Shown here: in pieces, positions 7,495 through 16,522 of the stretch
Layout of the letters: every line of letters starts with the position of its first letter
Position numbering within the stretch: the first letter of the stretch is position 1
DNA from: Nitrogeniibacter sp050293885
Lineage (GTDB): Bacteria; Pseudomonadota; Gammaproteobacteria; Burkholderiales; Rhodocyclaceae
Direction of reading: 5' to 3'
NCBI GenBank assembly: GCA_050293885.1
Contig: JBNKNO010000006.1
Coordinates: 1-64,000 of the forward strand
Length of the DNA stretch: 64,000 bases
Notes under the pieces: generated by a model
What the model was told of the DNA's origin: nothing
What the model saw: the letters and a program-made list of their open reading frames with translations, nothing else
The model's database searches: none
Made by a program: the position numbers and the translations under genes

Positions 7495-9756
7495 ATGGCC
7501 CAAGCAGACGAAAGTCTTGTGTTTCTCGAAGAAGGCCTGCGCGCCATTGGCCAGGACGCGCCCACCTCACCACAAGCTTGGCGGGTGCTGGTGGTAGACG
7601 ACGATACCGATGTCCACGAGACCACGCGCTTTGCCATGCGCGATCTGCCCGTGATGGGGCGGCCGGTGGAGTTTCTGCATGCACACTCCGGTCGCGAGGC
7701 GCTGGAGATGCTCCAAAAGACGCCGGACATCGCAGTAATGCTGCTCGATGTGGTGATGGAGACCCCCGATGCGGGGCTGAAGATTGTCGACGCTGTCCGC
7801 AATGAGCTAAAGCTGAACAATCTTCGCATCGTGCTGCGGACCGGCCAGCCCGGCCAGGCGCCGGAGATGGAGGCGATCAGTCGCTTCGACATCAACGATT
7901 ACAAGACCAAGAACGAACTGACGCGCAACAAGCTGTTCACTACGCTGACATCGGCGGTACGCTCCTACGACCAACTTCGGCGCCTCGACGCGAGCCGGCT
8001 CGGGTTGGAAAAAATCATCGCTGCGAGCAATGATTTCATCACCAAGCCGGGCTTGCGCAGCTTCGCGGACGGTGTGATTACCCAGATTGCCGGTTTGATT
8101 GGCGTTGCCCCCGAAGGGCTGGTTTGCGCCAGCCAGGTGTCTTCCGATGCGTCTGAGCCGGGCCGCATGCACCTTCGCGTGATTGCGGCGGCAGGAAAAT
8201 ATGGCGGCCTCATCGATCAGGAACTGGACCAGATCGGGCACCCGCGCATTGCCGAGGCCCTCAGGCGCTGCATCCAGACGCGCCACAGCATTGTCGACCA
8301 ACACAGCATCACACTCTTTTTCGAATCGAGGGATCAGCACACTTACGCGGCTTTTGTCGATTCAGGTGATCCCATTCACGAGTTCGACCAACATCTTCTC
8401 GAGGTGTTTTGCACGAACATTTCGCTGTGCGCCAACAATATCGAGTTGGTGGCGGCTTTGCGCGAGCAGGCCTATTTCGACCGCTTGGTGCGCTTGCCCA
8501 ACCGCGCCTCGATGCTGCGTGAGCTCGACCGCGCCATCGCCGGGCCAGAGCGCAGCCACCAAGCGCTCGCGCTGATCGACATCGACCAGTTTTCCGCCAT
8601 CAATGACATCTTCGGCCACCACTATGGCGACCAGTTGCTCCGCAGCATCGCCGAACGTTTGAAGGCCAACTTTCCGCATTGTTTTCTGTCGCGGATTGCG
8701 GGCGATGTGTTCGGGTTGATGGGGCGTCGCGAGAGCCTCACGCCCGAGAGCATCAACCGCACGTTCAGCACACCGTTCAGCATCGACAAGGTCGAGCACC
8801 CATTCACGGTGTCGATTGGCATCGTTCATTTGCGCGAAGTGAACGGCGATGGCTCCGACGGTATCCAGAACGGCTATATCGCGCTCAAGCGCGCCAAATC
8901 GGCGGGCATTGGCCACAGCGCCTACTACTCCGAAGCAATTGCCAACGAGACGCGCGAACGCAGCCGTATGCTGCACGACCTGCACCGGGCGCTACTCCAG
9001 GGCGATCAACTGTTCACGGCCTTTCAGCCGCAGCTTGACCTCGACTCCGGCAAGCTCATTGGCGTCGAGGCATTGTTGCGCTGGCAACGGGCAGACGGCG
9101 GTTTCGTCTCCCCGGCGCAGTTCATCCCCATCGCCGAGCACTCGTCCCTCATCATTACGCTCGGGGAATGGGTGCTGCGCGATGCGCTGCGCGCACTGAA
9201 GCAGATCCATCAGCAAGGCTTCCCCGACTTGCGCGTTGCGGTCAACGTATCGACGGTTCAATTGGCGCAACCCGATTTCCTCGAAATTCTCGATCGCTCG
9301 CTGGACGAATTGCAGGTGGCACCTCACCACCTCGAACTGGAAATTACCGAGTCGGTCGCCGCCTTGGGCATCCGCCAGGTGGCCACCTTGTTGAAAGCGA
9401 TCCGCTCGCGCGGCATTGCCGTCGCCATCGACGATTTCGGCACTGGCTTCTCTTCGCTGTCCTATCTCGATCGTTTGCCGGCCGACCGCATCAAGATCGA
9501 CCGCTCCTTCGTGAGCACGCTCGACAGCCCCCAAGGCGCACGTATCGCCGAAATGATCGTGCCGCTCGGCCATCAGCTCGGGCTCGCGGTGCTCGCCGAA
9601 GGCGTCGAGACGGAAGCGCAGCTCGAGGTGCTCAAGGCGCTCGGCTGCAACGAGATTCAAGGCTATCTGATCGCCCAGCCCATGCCACTCGATACGCTCA
9701 AGGGCTGGCTCGCCGATTCCTCAAAATATTTGCCGCGTCACGGCGAAGCGGCCTGA
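7495..9756 (+). CDS. Response regulator with REC, DUF3369, degenerate GGDEF and EAL domains
   Basis: A 753-aa cytoplasmic signalling protein. REC domain at about 28-155 with phospho-acceptor D85 (LLDVV) and acidic pocket DDD. DUF3369 at about 155-325. A GGDEF domain at about 330-480 whose signature is AGDVF (402-406) instead of GGDEF, so cyclase activity is unlikely. An EAL domain at about 490-745 keeps E525-A-L, the LEITES glutamate, DDFGTGFSS and AEGVET motifs, so c-di-GMP phosphodiesterase activity is likely. A GGAGAAG site lies before ATG 7495. It is probably a stimulus-controlled phosphodiesterase and its location after the pilus operon would fit control of motility or attachment, but no sensor kinase is adjacent. 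Confidence 0.87.
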   Translation: MAQADESLVFLEEGLRAIGQDAPTSPQAWRVLVVDDDTDVHETTRFAMRDLPVMGRPVEFLHAHSGREALEMLQKTPDIAVMLLDVVMETPDAGLKIVDAVRNELKLNNLRIVLRTGQPGQAPEMEAISRFDINDYKTKNELTRNKLFTTLTSAVRSYDQLRRLDASRLGLEKIIAASNDFITKPGLRSFADGVITQIAGLIGVAPEGLVCASQVSSDASEPGRMHLRVIAAAGKYGGLIDQELDQIGHPRIAEALRRCIQTRHSIVDQHSITLFFESRDQHTYAAFVDSGDPIHEFDQHLLEVFCTNISLCANNIELVAALREQAYFDRLVRLPNRASMLRELDRAIAGPERSHQALALIDIDQFSAINDIFGHHYGDQLLRSIAERLKANFPHCFLSRIAGDVFGLMGRRESLTPESINRTFSTPFSIDKVEHPFTVSIGIVHLREVNGDGSDGIQNGYIALKRAKSAGIGHSAYYSEAIANETRERSRMLHDLHRALLQGDQLFTAFQPQLDLDSGKLIGVEALLRWQRADGGFVSPAQFIPIAEHSSLIITLGEWVLRDALRALKQIHQQGFPDLRVAVNVSTVQLAQPDFLEILDRSLDELQVAPHHLELEITESVAALGIRQVATLLKAIRSRGIAVAIDDFGTGFSSLSYLDRLPADRIKIDRSFVSTLDSPQGARIAEMIVPLGHQLGLAVLAEGVETEAQLEVLKALGCNEIQGYLIAQPMPLDTLKGWLADSSKYLPRHGEAA

Positions 9757-9860
9757 TCAGCGAACGGCTGCCTTACAATGGACGGACTTGGGTTGCCCGC
9801 AAGAACGCATGTGCGGCCCACCCCCGATAGTCCGCCCCGGCGCTTGGCGCCATCCGTGCC

Positions 9861-10799
9861 ATGGTCACCTTTCTCGACATCATCCTTCGCGCCGGCCGCG
9901 CCGGCGTCGAACTCGCGCTATTCGTCCTCTTGCCGGTCATGGTGGTCATGCTTTCCGTCATGCGCCTGCTCGAGGCCAGGGGGGTACTCGACCGTCTCGT
10001 GCATGTGCTGGCGCCCGCTTTGCGCCCCATCGGCCTGACCGGCCTTGGCGTTTTCGCCGCGCTGCAGATCAACTTCGTCAGCTTCGCCGCCCCCGTCGCC
10101 ACGTTGTCAATGATGGAACAACGCGGGGCGTCGGATCGCCATCTGGCAGCGACGCTCGCAATGGTGATGGCCATGACGCAGGCCAACGTGCTGCTCCCCA
10201 TGTCCACCATGGGACTCGCACTGGGCACCACCTTGCTTCTGTCGCTACTCGGCGGTTTGATCGCGGCCGCAGTTAGCTTCCATGTGCTCGGGCGTGATCT
10301 GTCGAACCGCGAAAATGCCGTCGACGAAACGCTCCACCATCGGGTCGCCGACGACGCCAAGGGCGTGCTCGACGTCATCAACCGCGCCGGTGCCGAAGCC
10401 TTCAAGATCACCATCGGCGCCATTCCCATGCTGGTGCTTGCGCTGGTGGCTGTCGCCGCCTTGCGCAACAGTGGCGCCATCGCCGCAATCACCACGCTGA
10501 TATCACCGGTGATCGTCCCGATGGGGATCGATCCGTCGCTCGTATTGCCCACGCTCACCAAGTATCTGGGCGGTGGCACCGCCATGATGGGCGTCATGGA
10601 CGAGATGCTCAAAGCCGGCACCGCAACGGTCGACACACTCAACGCCAGCGCAGGCTTTCTCATTCACCCGCTCGACATCCCCGGCGTCGCCGTGCTGATT
10701 TCGGCCGGCAAGCGCGTCGCTGCGGTCTGGAAAATTGCGCTCGGTGGCGCCATCATCGGCATTGCCGCCCGCACGCTCGGCCATATCCTGCTGACCTGA
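9861..10799 (+). CDS. Nucleoside recognition (Gate) domain membrane protein
   Basis: A 312-aa polytopic inner-membrane protein with about eight hydrophobic segments. Two related halves are seen, starting near FLDIILRAGRAGVELALFVLLPVMVVM and near GAEAFKITIGAIPMLVLALVAVAAL. This layout is that of nucleoside-recognition (Gate) proteins, related to nucleoside transporters and spore maturation proteins A/B. Substrate unknown. The gene is followed at 12 nt by an LrgA-type gene, so the three membrane genes up to 11899 may be one operon. Confidence 0.75.
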   Translation: MVTFLDIILRAGRAGVELALFVLLPVMVVMLSVMRLLEARGVLDRLVHVLAPALRPIGLTGLGVFAALQINFVSFAAPVATLSMMEQRGASDRHLAATLAMVMAMTQANVLLPMSTMGLALGTTLLLSLLGGLIAAAVSFHVLGRDLSNRENAVDETLHHRVADDAKGVLDVINRAGAEAFKITIGAIPMLVLALVAVAALRNSGAIAAITTLISPVIVPMGIDPSLVLPTLTKYLGGGTAMMGVMDEMLKAGTATVDTLNASAGFLIHPLDIPGVAVLISAGKRVAAVWKIALGGAIIGIAARTLGHILLT

Positions 10800-10811
10800 T
10801 ACGGCAAACCA

Positions 10812-11162
10812 ATGCTCAACGCACTGACCATTCTTCTCGGCTTTCAACTGATCGGTGAAGTCATCACCCGCATGGCGGGCCTGCCCATCCCCGGCCCGGT
10901 GATGGGCATGGCCTTGCTGTTTCTCGCACTGGTCATCCGCCGCGGACCGAGCACCGAATTGAGCCACACGGCCAACGGGCTGCTCGGCCATCTGTCGTTG
11001 CTGTTCGTCCCCGCCGGCACCGGCATCATGCTGCATGCCGAACGACTCGAGAGCGAGTGGCTGCCGCTGGCCGCCGCGCTGCTGATCAGCACCCTGCTCA
11101 CCATGGGCGTGGCCGCGGCCTGCCTGCATGTGCTCACACGGCAAGGGCAAAAGAAGTCATGA
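10812..11162 (+). CDS. CidA/LrgA family holin-like protein
   Basis: A 116-aa protein with four predicted membrane segments (ALTILLGFQLIGEVITRM, IPGPVMGMALLFLALVI and two more). The motif PGPVMGMALL is a mark of the LrgA/CidA family. In Gram-positive bacteria these are holin/antiholin-like factors. In proteobacteria they have been linked with autolysis and with export of small carboxylates. The stop overlaps the following lrgB start as ATGA. Confidence 0.87.
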   Translation: MLNALTILLGFQLIGEVITRMAGLPIPGPVMGMALLFLALVIRRGPSTELSHTANGLLGHLSLLFVPAGTGIMLHAERLESEWLPLAAALLISTLLTMGVAAACLHVLTRQGQKKS

Positions 11163-11899
11163 GCGAACAAGGCATCTCGGGGCTGTGGGTCTATCTTTCC
11201 GCCACCCCGTTGCTGGGTCTGACCATCACTCTGCTCGCCTACGGCATTGCCTGGCGCGTGCATCAGCGCTTCAAGTCGCATCCGCTGGCCAATCCGGTGC
11301 TGATTGCGGTAGTGCTACTGGTCACCTTGCTCACGCTCACGAACACCCCCTACGCCAAGTATTTCGAAGGTGCGCAGTTCGTGCACTTCCTGCTTGGGCC
11401 GGCCACGGTTGCCCTGGCGATTCCGTTGTACGGACAGCTCCATCGGCTCCGTCGGCTCGCCCTGCCGCTCGGCGTCACGTTGCTGATCGGCTCACTGGTC
11501 GCCATCGTGTCGGCGTGGGCCGTTGGCGCACTGCTGGGCGCCGATGAGCGCACACTCGTGTCACTGGCCCCCAAGAGCGTCACCACGCCGATCGCCATGG
11601 CGGTGGCCGAAGCACTCGGCGGCCTGCCCTCCCTGACGGCCGCACTGGTCATCGCCACCGGCATTCTCGGTGCGATGACCGCGCAAGGCCTGTTCCGTCT
11701 GCTGCGCATTCGCGACGCTGCGGCGCAAGGCTTTGCCATCGGCATTGCCGCCCACGGCATCGGCACCGCGCGTGCGTTTCAACTCAGCGCGGAGGCTGGC
11801 GCCTTCGCGGCGCTCGCCATGGCGGCCAACGGCTTGCTCACCGCCGTCCTGACGCCGTGGCTACTCCCCTGGCTGAAAGCCGCATTCGACGCCATGTGA
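11159..11899 (+). CDS. CidB/LrgB family membrane protein
   Basis: A 246-aa protein; start taken at the ATG that overlaps the upstream stop by 4 nt, since the longer reading frame lies within the upstream gene. Family signs are TNTPYAKYFEGAQFVHFLLGPATVALAIPLY, the APKSVTTPIAM motif, and GAMTAQG followed by a hydrophobic C-terminus, matching LrgB. Works with its LrgA partner in the inner membrane. The tight coupling supports a functional pair. Confidence 0.9.
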   Translation: MSEQGISGLWVYLSATPLLGLTITLLAYGIAWRVHQRFKSHPLANPVLIAVVLLVTLLTLTNTPYAKYFEGAQFVHFLLGPATVALAIPLYGQLHRLRRLALPLGVTLLIGSLVAIVSAWAVGALLGADERTLVSLAPKSVTTPIAMAVAEALGGLPSLTAALVIATGILGAMTAQGLFRLLRIRDAAAQGFAIGIAAHGIGTARAFQLSAEAGAFAALAMAANGLLTAVLTPWLLPWLKAAFDAM

Positions 11900-11966
11900 G
11901 CCGCGAGGAGATTTGCCACGGGCCGGCGGCTCGACGATACTGCGGCAAGACATCCCGCCCGACATC

Positions 11967-12266
11967 ATGTCCATCCAACCCGCACAACGCCGCTACTGGC
12001 GAAAGAATCTCAGGCTCACCGCCGCGCTGCTACTGGCGTGGTTCTTGATCACGTTCGTGGGTGGCTACTTCGCCGCCAACCTGAACCAAGTCAGTTTTCT
12101 GGGCTTTCCGCTGGGCTTCTATCTCTTCGCCCAAGGCGCGCTCATTGCCTACCTGATCATCATCGGTATCTACGTGCGCACCATGAATCGCCTCGATCAG
12201 GAATGGGCGCGCGATGCCGCACCCGGCGAAACGCCCGGCCGCGCTCCGTCAAAGCGTCCCGACTGA
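11967..12266 (+). CDS. DUF4212 small symporter subunit (first copy)
   Basis: A 99-aa protein with two membrane helices (AALLLAWFLITFVGGYFAA and FAQGALIAYLIIIGIYV) and the family pattern YWRKNL...LGFPLGFYLFAQGA. ATG 11967 is chosen over a TTG at 11913. DUF4212 (TIGR03647-like) proteins accompany VC_2705-type sodium:solute symporters. Unusually, this copy is followed by a second DUF4212 gene and not directly by a large subunit. It lies 68 nt after lrgB. It could be an extra subunit or the remnant of a second transport system. Confidence 0.82.
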   Translation: MSIQPAQRRYWRKNLRLTAALLLAWFLITFVGGYFAANLNQVSFLGFPLGFYLFAQGALIAYLIIIGIYVRTMNRLDQEWARDAAPGETPGRAPSKRPD

Positions 12267-12495
12267 GCATCTGCGGCGCAAGATTCAGCACAATTTATCT
12301 CCCCATAAACGGCGTTAAGGTTTCTGTAAGTTTTCTTCTCGATACTGCATCTGCCCATCACTATCCGGCAGTGTGCGGTTCGGTCCATGGCCGTCGTTGA
12401 AGTTCCGGTGGCGGGCGTCAGGGGTCATTCTGACAACCGGCATCGGAGTCGGTCCGGAAGACTGGCTTTTAACAATATTTGAGAGGAGACAAGCG

Positions 12496-12759
12496 ATGGA
12501 GAAGCCTCAAGGGTCAGGCGAAGCTTACTGGCGCGCCACACTCGGCCTGCTGACCACCGTTCTCATTATCTGGTTTGTCGTGTCCTTCGGGTTCGGCATC
12601 ATCTTGCAGCCGATGCTCGACAGCATCCATCTGGGCGGCTACCCGCTCGGATTCTGGTTTGCTCAACAAGGCTCGATCTACATCTTCGTGGCGCTGATTT
12701 TCTATTACGCCTCCAAGATGGGAAAGATCGACCGCGAATTCGACGTGCACGAAGACTGA
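12496..12759 (+). CDS. DUF4212 small symporter subunit (second copy)
   Basis: An 87-aa protein with two membrane helices and pattern YWRATL...LGGYPLGFWFAQQGSIYIFVALIFYYASKM, matching DUF4212. ATG 12496 is chosen because a GAGGAGA site sits at the right distance. It ends 12 nt before the large symporter subunit, the standard arrangement of this two-component family. It is likely needed for activity or stability of the transporter in the inner membrane. Confidence 0.88.
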   Translation: MEKPQGSGEAYWRATLGLLTTVLIIWFVVSFGFGIILQPMLDSIHLGGYPLGFWFAQQGSIYIFVALIFYYASKMGKIDREFDVHED

Positions 12760-12771
12760 GGGAGCGGACGA

Positions 12772-14556
12772 ATGGATCTTAAAACACTAACTTATATCGT
12801 CGTCGGGGCAACCTTTGCCCTCTACCTGGGCATTGCCTTCTGGGCGCGCGCAGGCAGCACCGGCGAATTCTACGTTGCTGGCGGTGGCATCCATCCGGTT
12901 GCCAACGGCATGGCAACGGGCGCCGACTGGATGTCAGCGGCTTCCTTCATCTCCATGGCCGGTCTCATTGCCTACAACGGTTACGGCGCTTCGCTGTTCC
13001 TGATGGGCTGGACCGGTGGTTACGTGCTGTTGGCGATGCTGCTGGCGCCGTACCTTCGCAAGTTCGGCAAGTTCACGGTGCCCGAGTTCATCGGTGATCG
13101 TTACTACTCGAAAGCAGCGCGGATCGTCGCGGTCATCTGTCTGATTCTGGCTTCCATCACCTACGTGATCGGTCAGATGAAGGGCGTTGGCGTGGCCTTC
13201 TCCCGCTTCCTCGAAGTGGACTACGACCACGGCCTGTACATCGGTATGGCCATCGTGTTCGCCTACGCCGTGCTCGGCGGCATGAAGGGCATCACCTACA
13301 CCCAGATCGCACAGTACTGCGTGCTGATTCTGGCTTACACGGTGCCGGCCATCTTCATCTCGCTGAACCTCACCGGCAACCCGCTGCCGCAACTGGGTCT
13401 GGGCTCGACCATGGCGGACGGCTCCGGCATGACGCTGCTGGCGAAACTCGATCTGGTGGTGACGGAACTGGGCTTCAAGCAATACACAACCCAGACCATT
13501 GCCGGCCGATTCGACATGTTCGTCTACACCATGTCGCTCATGATCGGTACTGCCGGCCTGCCGCACGTGATCGTTCGCTTCTTCACGGTGCCGAAGGTCA
13601 AGGACGCTCGTTCGTCCGCTGGCTGGGCGCTGGTGTTCATCGCGATCCTGTACACGACCGCTCCGGCTGTCGGCGCCATGGCTCGCCTGAACCTGATGCA
13701 AACCATCCAGACCGGTGAGATCGGTTCGCCGGAAGGCAACCTCTCCTACGAGGCTCGCCCGGAGTGGTTCAAGAACTGGGAAAAGACCGGTCTGCTGAAG
13801 TTCGAAGACAAGAACGGCGACGGTCGTATCCAGTACTACAACGACAAGAACCCGGAAATGGCTGCCAAGGCCGAAGGCTTCGGCTGGAAAGGCAACGAGA
13901 TGGTCAAGGTTGACCGCGACATCATCGTGCTGGCCAACCCGGAAATCGCGAAGTTGCCGAACTGGGTGATCGCACTGGTTGCTGCCGGTGGTCTGGCCGC
14001 TGCACTGTCGACCGCTGCCGGTCTGCTGCTGGCCATCGCTTCTGCCATCTCGCATGACCTGCTCAAGGGCGTGTTTGCTCCGGGCATCTCCGAGAAGACC
14101 GAGCTCATGTCCAGCCGTATTGCCATGGCAGGCGCCATCGCGGTGGCGGGTTATCTGGGTCTGCACCCCCCGGGCTTCGCGGCAGGTACCGTGGCCATCG
14201 CCTTTGGTCTGGCGGCATCCTCGATCTTCCCGGCGCTGATGATGGGTATCTTCAACAAGCGCATGAACAAGGAAGGTGTGATCGCCGGCATGATCGCGGG
14301 TATTACCGTCACCATGCTGTACGTGTTCCAGCACAAAGGGATCTTCTTCATCCCCGGCACCGAATTCCTCGGCAGCATGGGCAAGAACTGGTTCCTCGGC
14401 GTGCAACCGAACGCCTTCGGTGCCATCGGCGCAGTGGTCAACTTCGCGGTCGCCATCATGGTGTCCAAGATGACGGCCGAGCCTCCCGAGCACATTCAGC
14501 ACCTGGTCGAGTCCATCCGGACCCCGCGTGGTGCAGCTGGCGCTCAGGCTCACTAA
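12772..14556 (+). CDS. Sodium:solute symporter large subunit, VC_2705 (acetate-symporter-like) type
   Basis: A 594-aa polytopic membrane protein of the SSS family. The N-terminus has the LKTLTYIVVGATFALYLGIAF helix and then GRAGSTGEFYVAGGGIHPVANGMATGADWMSAASF-like core motifs. It resembles ActP-type acetate/small-carboxylate symporters, with about 13 helices. Between two helices, about residues 325-395, lies a soluble insert that includes D346-K-N-G-D-G-R-I, an EF-hand-like calcium loop. Forms a two-gene unit with the DUF4212 subunit just upstream. Codon use is even stronger biased than in neighbours (many CTG, GGT), suggesting high expression. Substrate (probably a carboxylate such as acetate) is inferred from family. 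Confidence 0.87.
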   Translation: MDLKTLTYIVVGATFALYLGIAFWARAGSTGEFYVAGGGIHPVANGMATGADWMSAASFISMAGLIAYNGYGASLFLMGWTGGYVLLAMLLAPYLRKFGKFTVPEFIGDRYYSKAARIVAVICLILASITYVIGQMKGVGVAFSRFLEVDYDHGLYIGMAIVFAYAVLGGMKGITYTQIAQYCVLILAYTVPAIFISLNLTGNPLPQLGLGSTMADGSGMTLLAKLDLVVTELGFKQYTTQTIAGRFDMFVYTMSLMIGTAGLPHVIVRFFTVPKVKDARSSAGWALVFIAILYTTAPAVGAMARLNLMQTIQTGEIGSPEGNLSYEARPEWFKNWEKTGLLKFEDKNGDGRIQYYNDKNPEMAAKAEGFGWKGNEMVKVDRDIIVLANPEIAKLPNWVIALVAAGGLAAALSTAAGLLLAIASAISHDLLKGVFAPGISEKTELMSSRIAMAGAIAVAGYLGLHPPGFAAGTVAIAFGLAASSIFPALMMGIFNKRMNKEGVIAGMIAGITVTMLYVFQHKGIFFIPGTEFLGSMGKNWFLGVQPNAFGAIGAVVNFAVAIMVSKMTAEPPEHIQHLVESIRTPRGAAGAQAH

Positions 14557-14587
14557 GCACTCGATACCGCAAGGTATTGAAATTGAA

Positions 14588-14611
14588 CCCCCGCTTCGGC
14601 GGGGGTTTTTT
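14588..14611 (+). terminator. Rho-independent terminator after the symporter
   Basis: Perfect 7-bp stem CCCCCGC/GCGGGGG closed by a TTCG tetraloop and followed by six T. It ends the DUF4212-symporter transcript. Confidence 0.92.
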
Positions 14612-14719
14612 CGTTTCGGGGAATCCGTTCTCGAGCCTTGGGGAAAACGCCGATAACACGCCACACGCGCCGGTGTTAACCTGCGCCACATCCTGTTCCC
14701 AACACCATCGAGGTTCGCG

Positions 14720-15175
14720 ATGTACCAACACATCGTAGTAGCGGTAGACGACAGCGATACCGCCCGACAGGCGATCCGTGAAGCGGTCGCACTGGCCAAA
14801 TCAAGCGGCGCCGAGCTCACGCTGGTTCATGCGGTCGACGAAGCCCTCTTCGCCCACTTCAGCCACACCACGCTGGCCAACCGCGACGCTGTACAAGCCG
14901 CGTTGATCAGCGAGGGTAAAGGCGTACTGGAGAACGCCGCCGAAGTCGCATCAAGCGCTGGAATGGCCCCGAAAACCCGCCTGCTGACTTCCGAACACCA
15001 GTCGACCTCCGATCAGATCGCCGAAGCCGTCAAGACGCTTCAGGCCGACTTGCTGGTCGTCGGATCGCACGGGCGCCATGGCGTGCAACGCCTGCTTCTG
15101 GGCAGCGTGGCGGAGCGCTTGCTTCACAAGGTCAGTATTTCAGTCCTGATCGTGCGTGGCATGCCACAACAGTAG
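14720..15175 (+). CDS. Universal stress protein, UspA family
   Basis: A 151-aa single-domain Usp protein. The N-terminus MYQHIVVAVDDSDTARQA is typical, and the ATP-binding motif Gly-2x-Gly-9x-Gly-Ser is seen as GSHGRHGVQRLLLGS near residue 115. It is therefore the ATP-binding class. Soluble cytoplasmic stress protein; a stand-alone gene after a terminator. Confidence 0.92.
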   Translation: MYQHIVVAVDDSDTARQAIREAVALAKSSGAELTLVHAVDEALFAHFSHTTLANRDAVQAALISEGKGVLENAAEVASSAGMAPKTRLLTSEHQSTSDQIAEAVKTLQADLLVVGSHGRHGVQRLLLGSVAERLLHKVSISVLIVRGMPQQ

Positions 15176-15332
15176 CGCCCCATCCGCGCCGACCCGCGGC
15201 GTTTTGACCTCACTGGTATGATGCAGTCCAGCCAGCCCGCAATCCTGCGGGCCTCGGCATTGGCGCGTTACGTTCGCCCCTCAACGCTGACGAAAACGCC
15301 GCTCGCCCATCATCAAGATCGCATCGCGCACC

Positions 15333-16478
15333 ATGGAACTTCCGCTGTTCATACATAATTGGCTGTCACAGCTTGGCCTGGAGGCCAGCAACCGAAGTCT
15401 GGCCGTTCAGGTCTTTCTCGTCGTCGCCGCCGTCCTGATCATCAATTTCGTTATCGGCATCGCACTCAGGCATCTGCTGGCACGTACCGAGAAGTCCGAC
15501 AGCGTGTGGGACGATGCCGTCGTCGGCGCCATTGGCCGCCCCCTTCGCTATCTTGTCTGGCTTGCCGGTATCGCATTCGCCGCCGAGATGGTGGGCGCAC
15601 ACACCGACGCTCCCATCTTTTCCGCTGTCGACCCCATCCGCAAGATCGGCGTTATCGCGCTCATTGCGTGGGCCTGCACACGCCTGATCAAGAATCTCGA
15701 GCACGGCCTGCTGAAGCATCGCGCGAAGCACAACAAACCAACGGATCAGGCCACCGTTGCCGCCATTGCCAAACTGCTGCGCCTGGCGGTGCTCATTACC
15801 GCCATCCTGATCGTGCTGCAATCACTCGGCTTCTCGATCTCCGGCGTACTGGCATTCGGGGGTATCGGCGGGATCGCGGTCGGTTTCGCGGCCAAAGATC
15901 TGTTGGCCAATTTCTTCGGCGCGATGATGGTGTATCTGGATCGCCCCTTCGCCATCGGCGACTGGATCCGCTCCCCCGACCAGGACATCGAGGGCACGGT
16001 GGAAGAAATCGGCTGGCGCCTGACACGCATTCGTCGTTTCGACAAACGACCGCTCTACGTGCCCAACGCGATCTTCACCCAGATTTCGGTTGAAAACCCG
16101 TCGCGCATGACGCACCGACGCATCTACGAAACCATCGGCATTCGCTACGACGATCTGTCGAAAATGCAGGTGATTACCGAAGACGTTCGCCAGATGCTGA
16201 TCGATCATGAAGAGATCGCGTCCGATCAGACACTGATCGTTCACTTCGACGCCTTCAACGCCTCGTCTCTGGATTTTTTCGTCTACACCTTCACCAAGAC
16301 CACCAACTGGATCGCGTTCCACGAGGTGAAGCAAGACGTGCTGCTCAAGATCGCGGACATTATCGACCGCCACGGCGCCCAGATCGCCTTCCCGACCCGC
16401 ACGCTCCATATGGCAGACGGTGTGCGCATCGAATCACCGGGCGATCTGCTCGCACGCACCGAGCCAAACCAGCCATGA
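15333..16478 (+). CDS. Small-conductance mechanosensitive channel (MscS family)
   Basis: A 381-aa membrane protein with about five N-terminal helices. The pore helix region near residues 165-195 reads GVLAFGGIGGIAVGFAAKDLLANFFGAM, the Gly/Ala-rich TM3 of MscS channels, and is followed by the conserved RPFAIGDWI beta-domain start. The C-terminal domain continues to about residue 360. It releases solutes on hypo-osmotic shock. The length and extra helices place it in the YnaI/YbdG-like larger branch rather than the 286-aa E. coli MscS. Its stop codon overlaps the terminator of the convergent yidB-like gene. Confidence 0.88.
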   Translation: MELPLFIHNWLSQLGLEASNRSLAVQVFLVVAAVLIINFVIGIALRHLLARTEKSDSVWDDAVVGAIGRPLRYLVWLAGIAFAAEMVGAHTDAPIFSAVDPIRKIGVIALIAWACTRLIKNLEHGLLKHRAKHNKPTDQATVAAIAKLLRLAVLITAILIVLQSLGFSISGVLAFGGIGGIAVGFAAKDLLANFFGAMMVYLDRPFAIGDWIRSPDQDIEGTVEEIGWRLTRIRRFDKRPLYVPNAIFTQISVENPSRMTHRRIYETIGIRYDDLSKMQVITEDVRQMLIDHEEIASDQTLIVHFDAFNASSLDFFVYTFTKTTNWIAFHEVKQDVLLKIADIIDRHGAQIAFPTRTLHMADGVRIESPGDLLARTEPNQP

Positions 16479-16502
16479 AAAACGCGCCCCGCAGGGCGCG
16501 TT
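16478..16502 (-). terminator. Terminator downstream of the YidB-like gene
   Basis: A 9-bp perfect stem (16481-16489 with 16494-16502) with loop CGCA. On the minus strand it is followed by a run of T ending at 16478. It lies between convergent genes and may also serve the plus-strand channel gene. Confidence 0.75.
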
Positions 16503-16522
16503 CATCAACGATCGAGGCGTGT

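Noticed and set aside
12934..14820. A 628-codon antisense frame over the symporter
   Set aside because: His/Gln/Arg-rich shadow with no recognisable domain opposite a clear SSS transporter.
15204..15222. Promoter of the MscS gene (TTGACC and TATGAT)
   Set aside because: The two hexamers are only 7 bp apart, far too close for a sigma-70 promoter.
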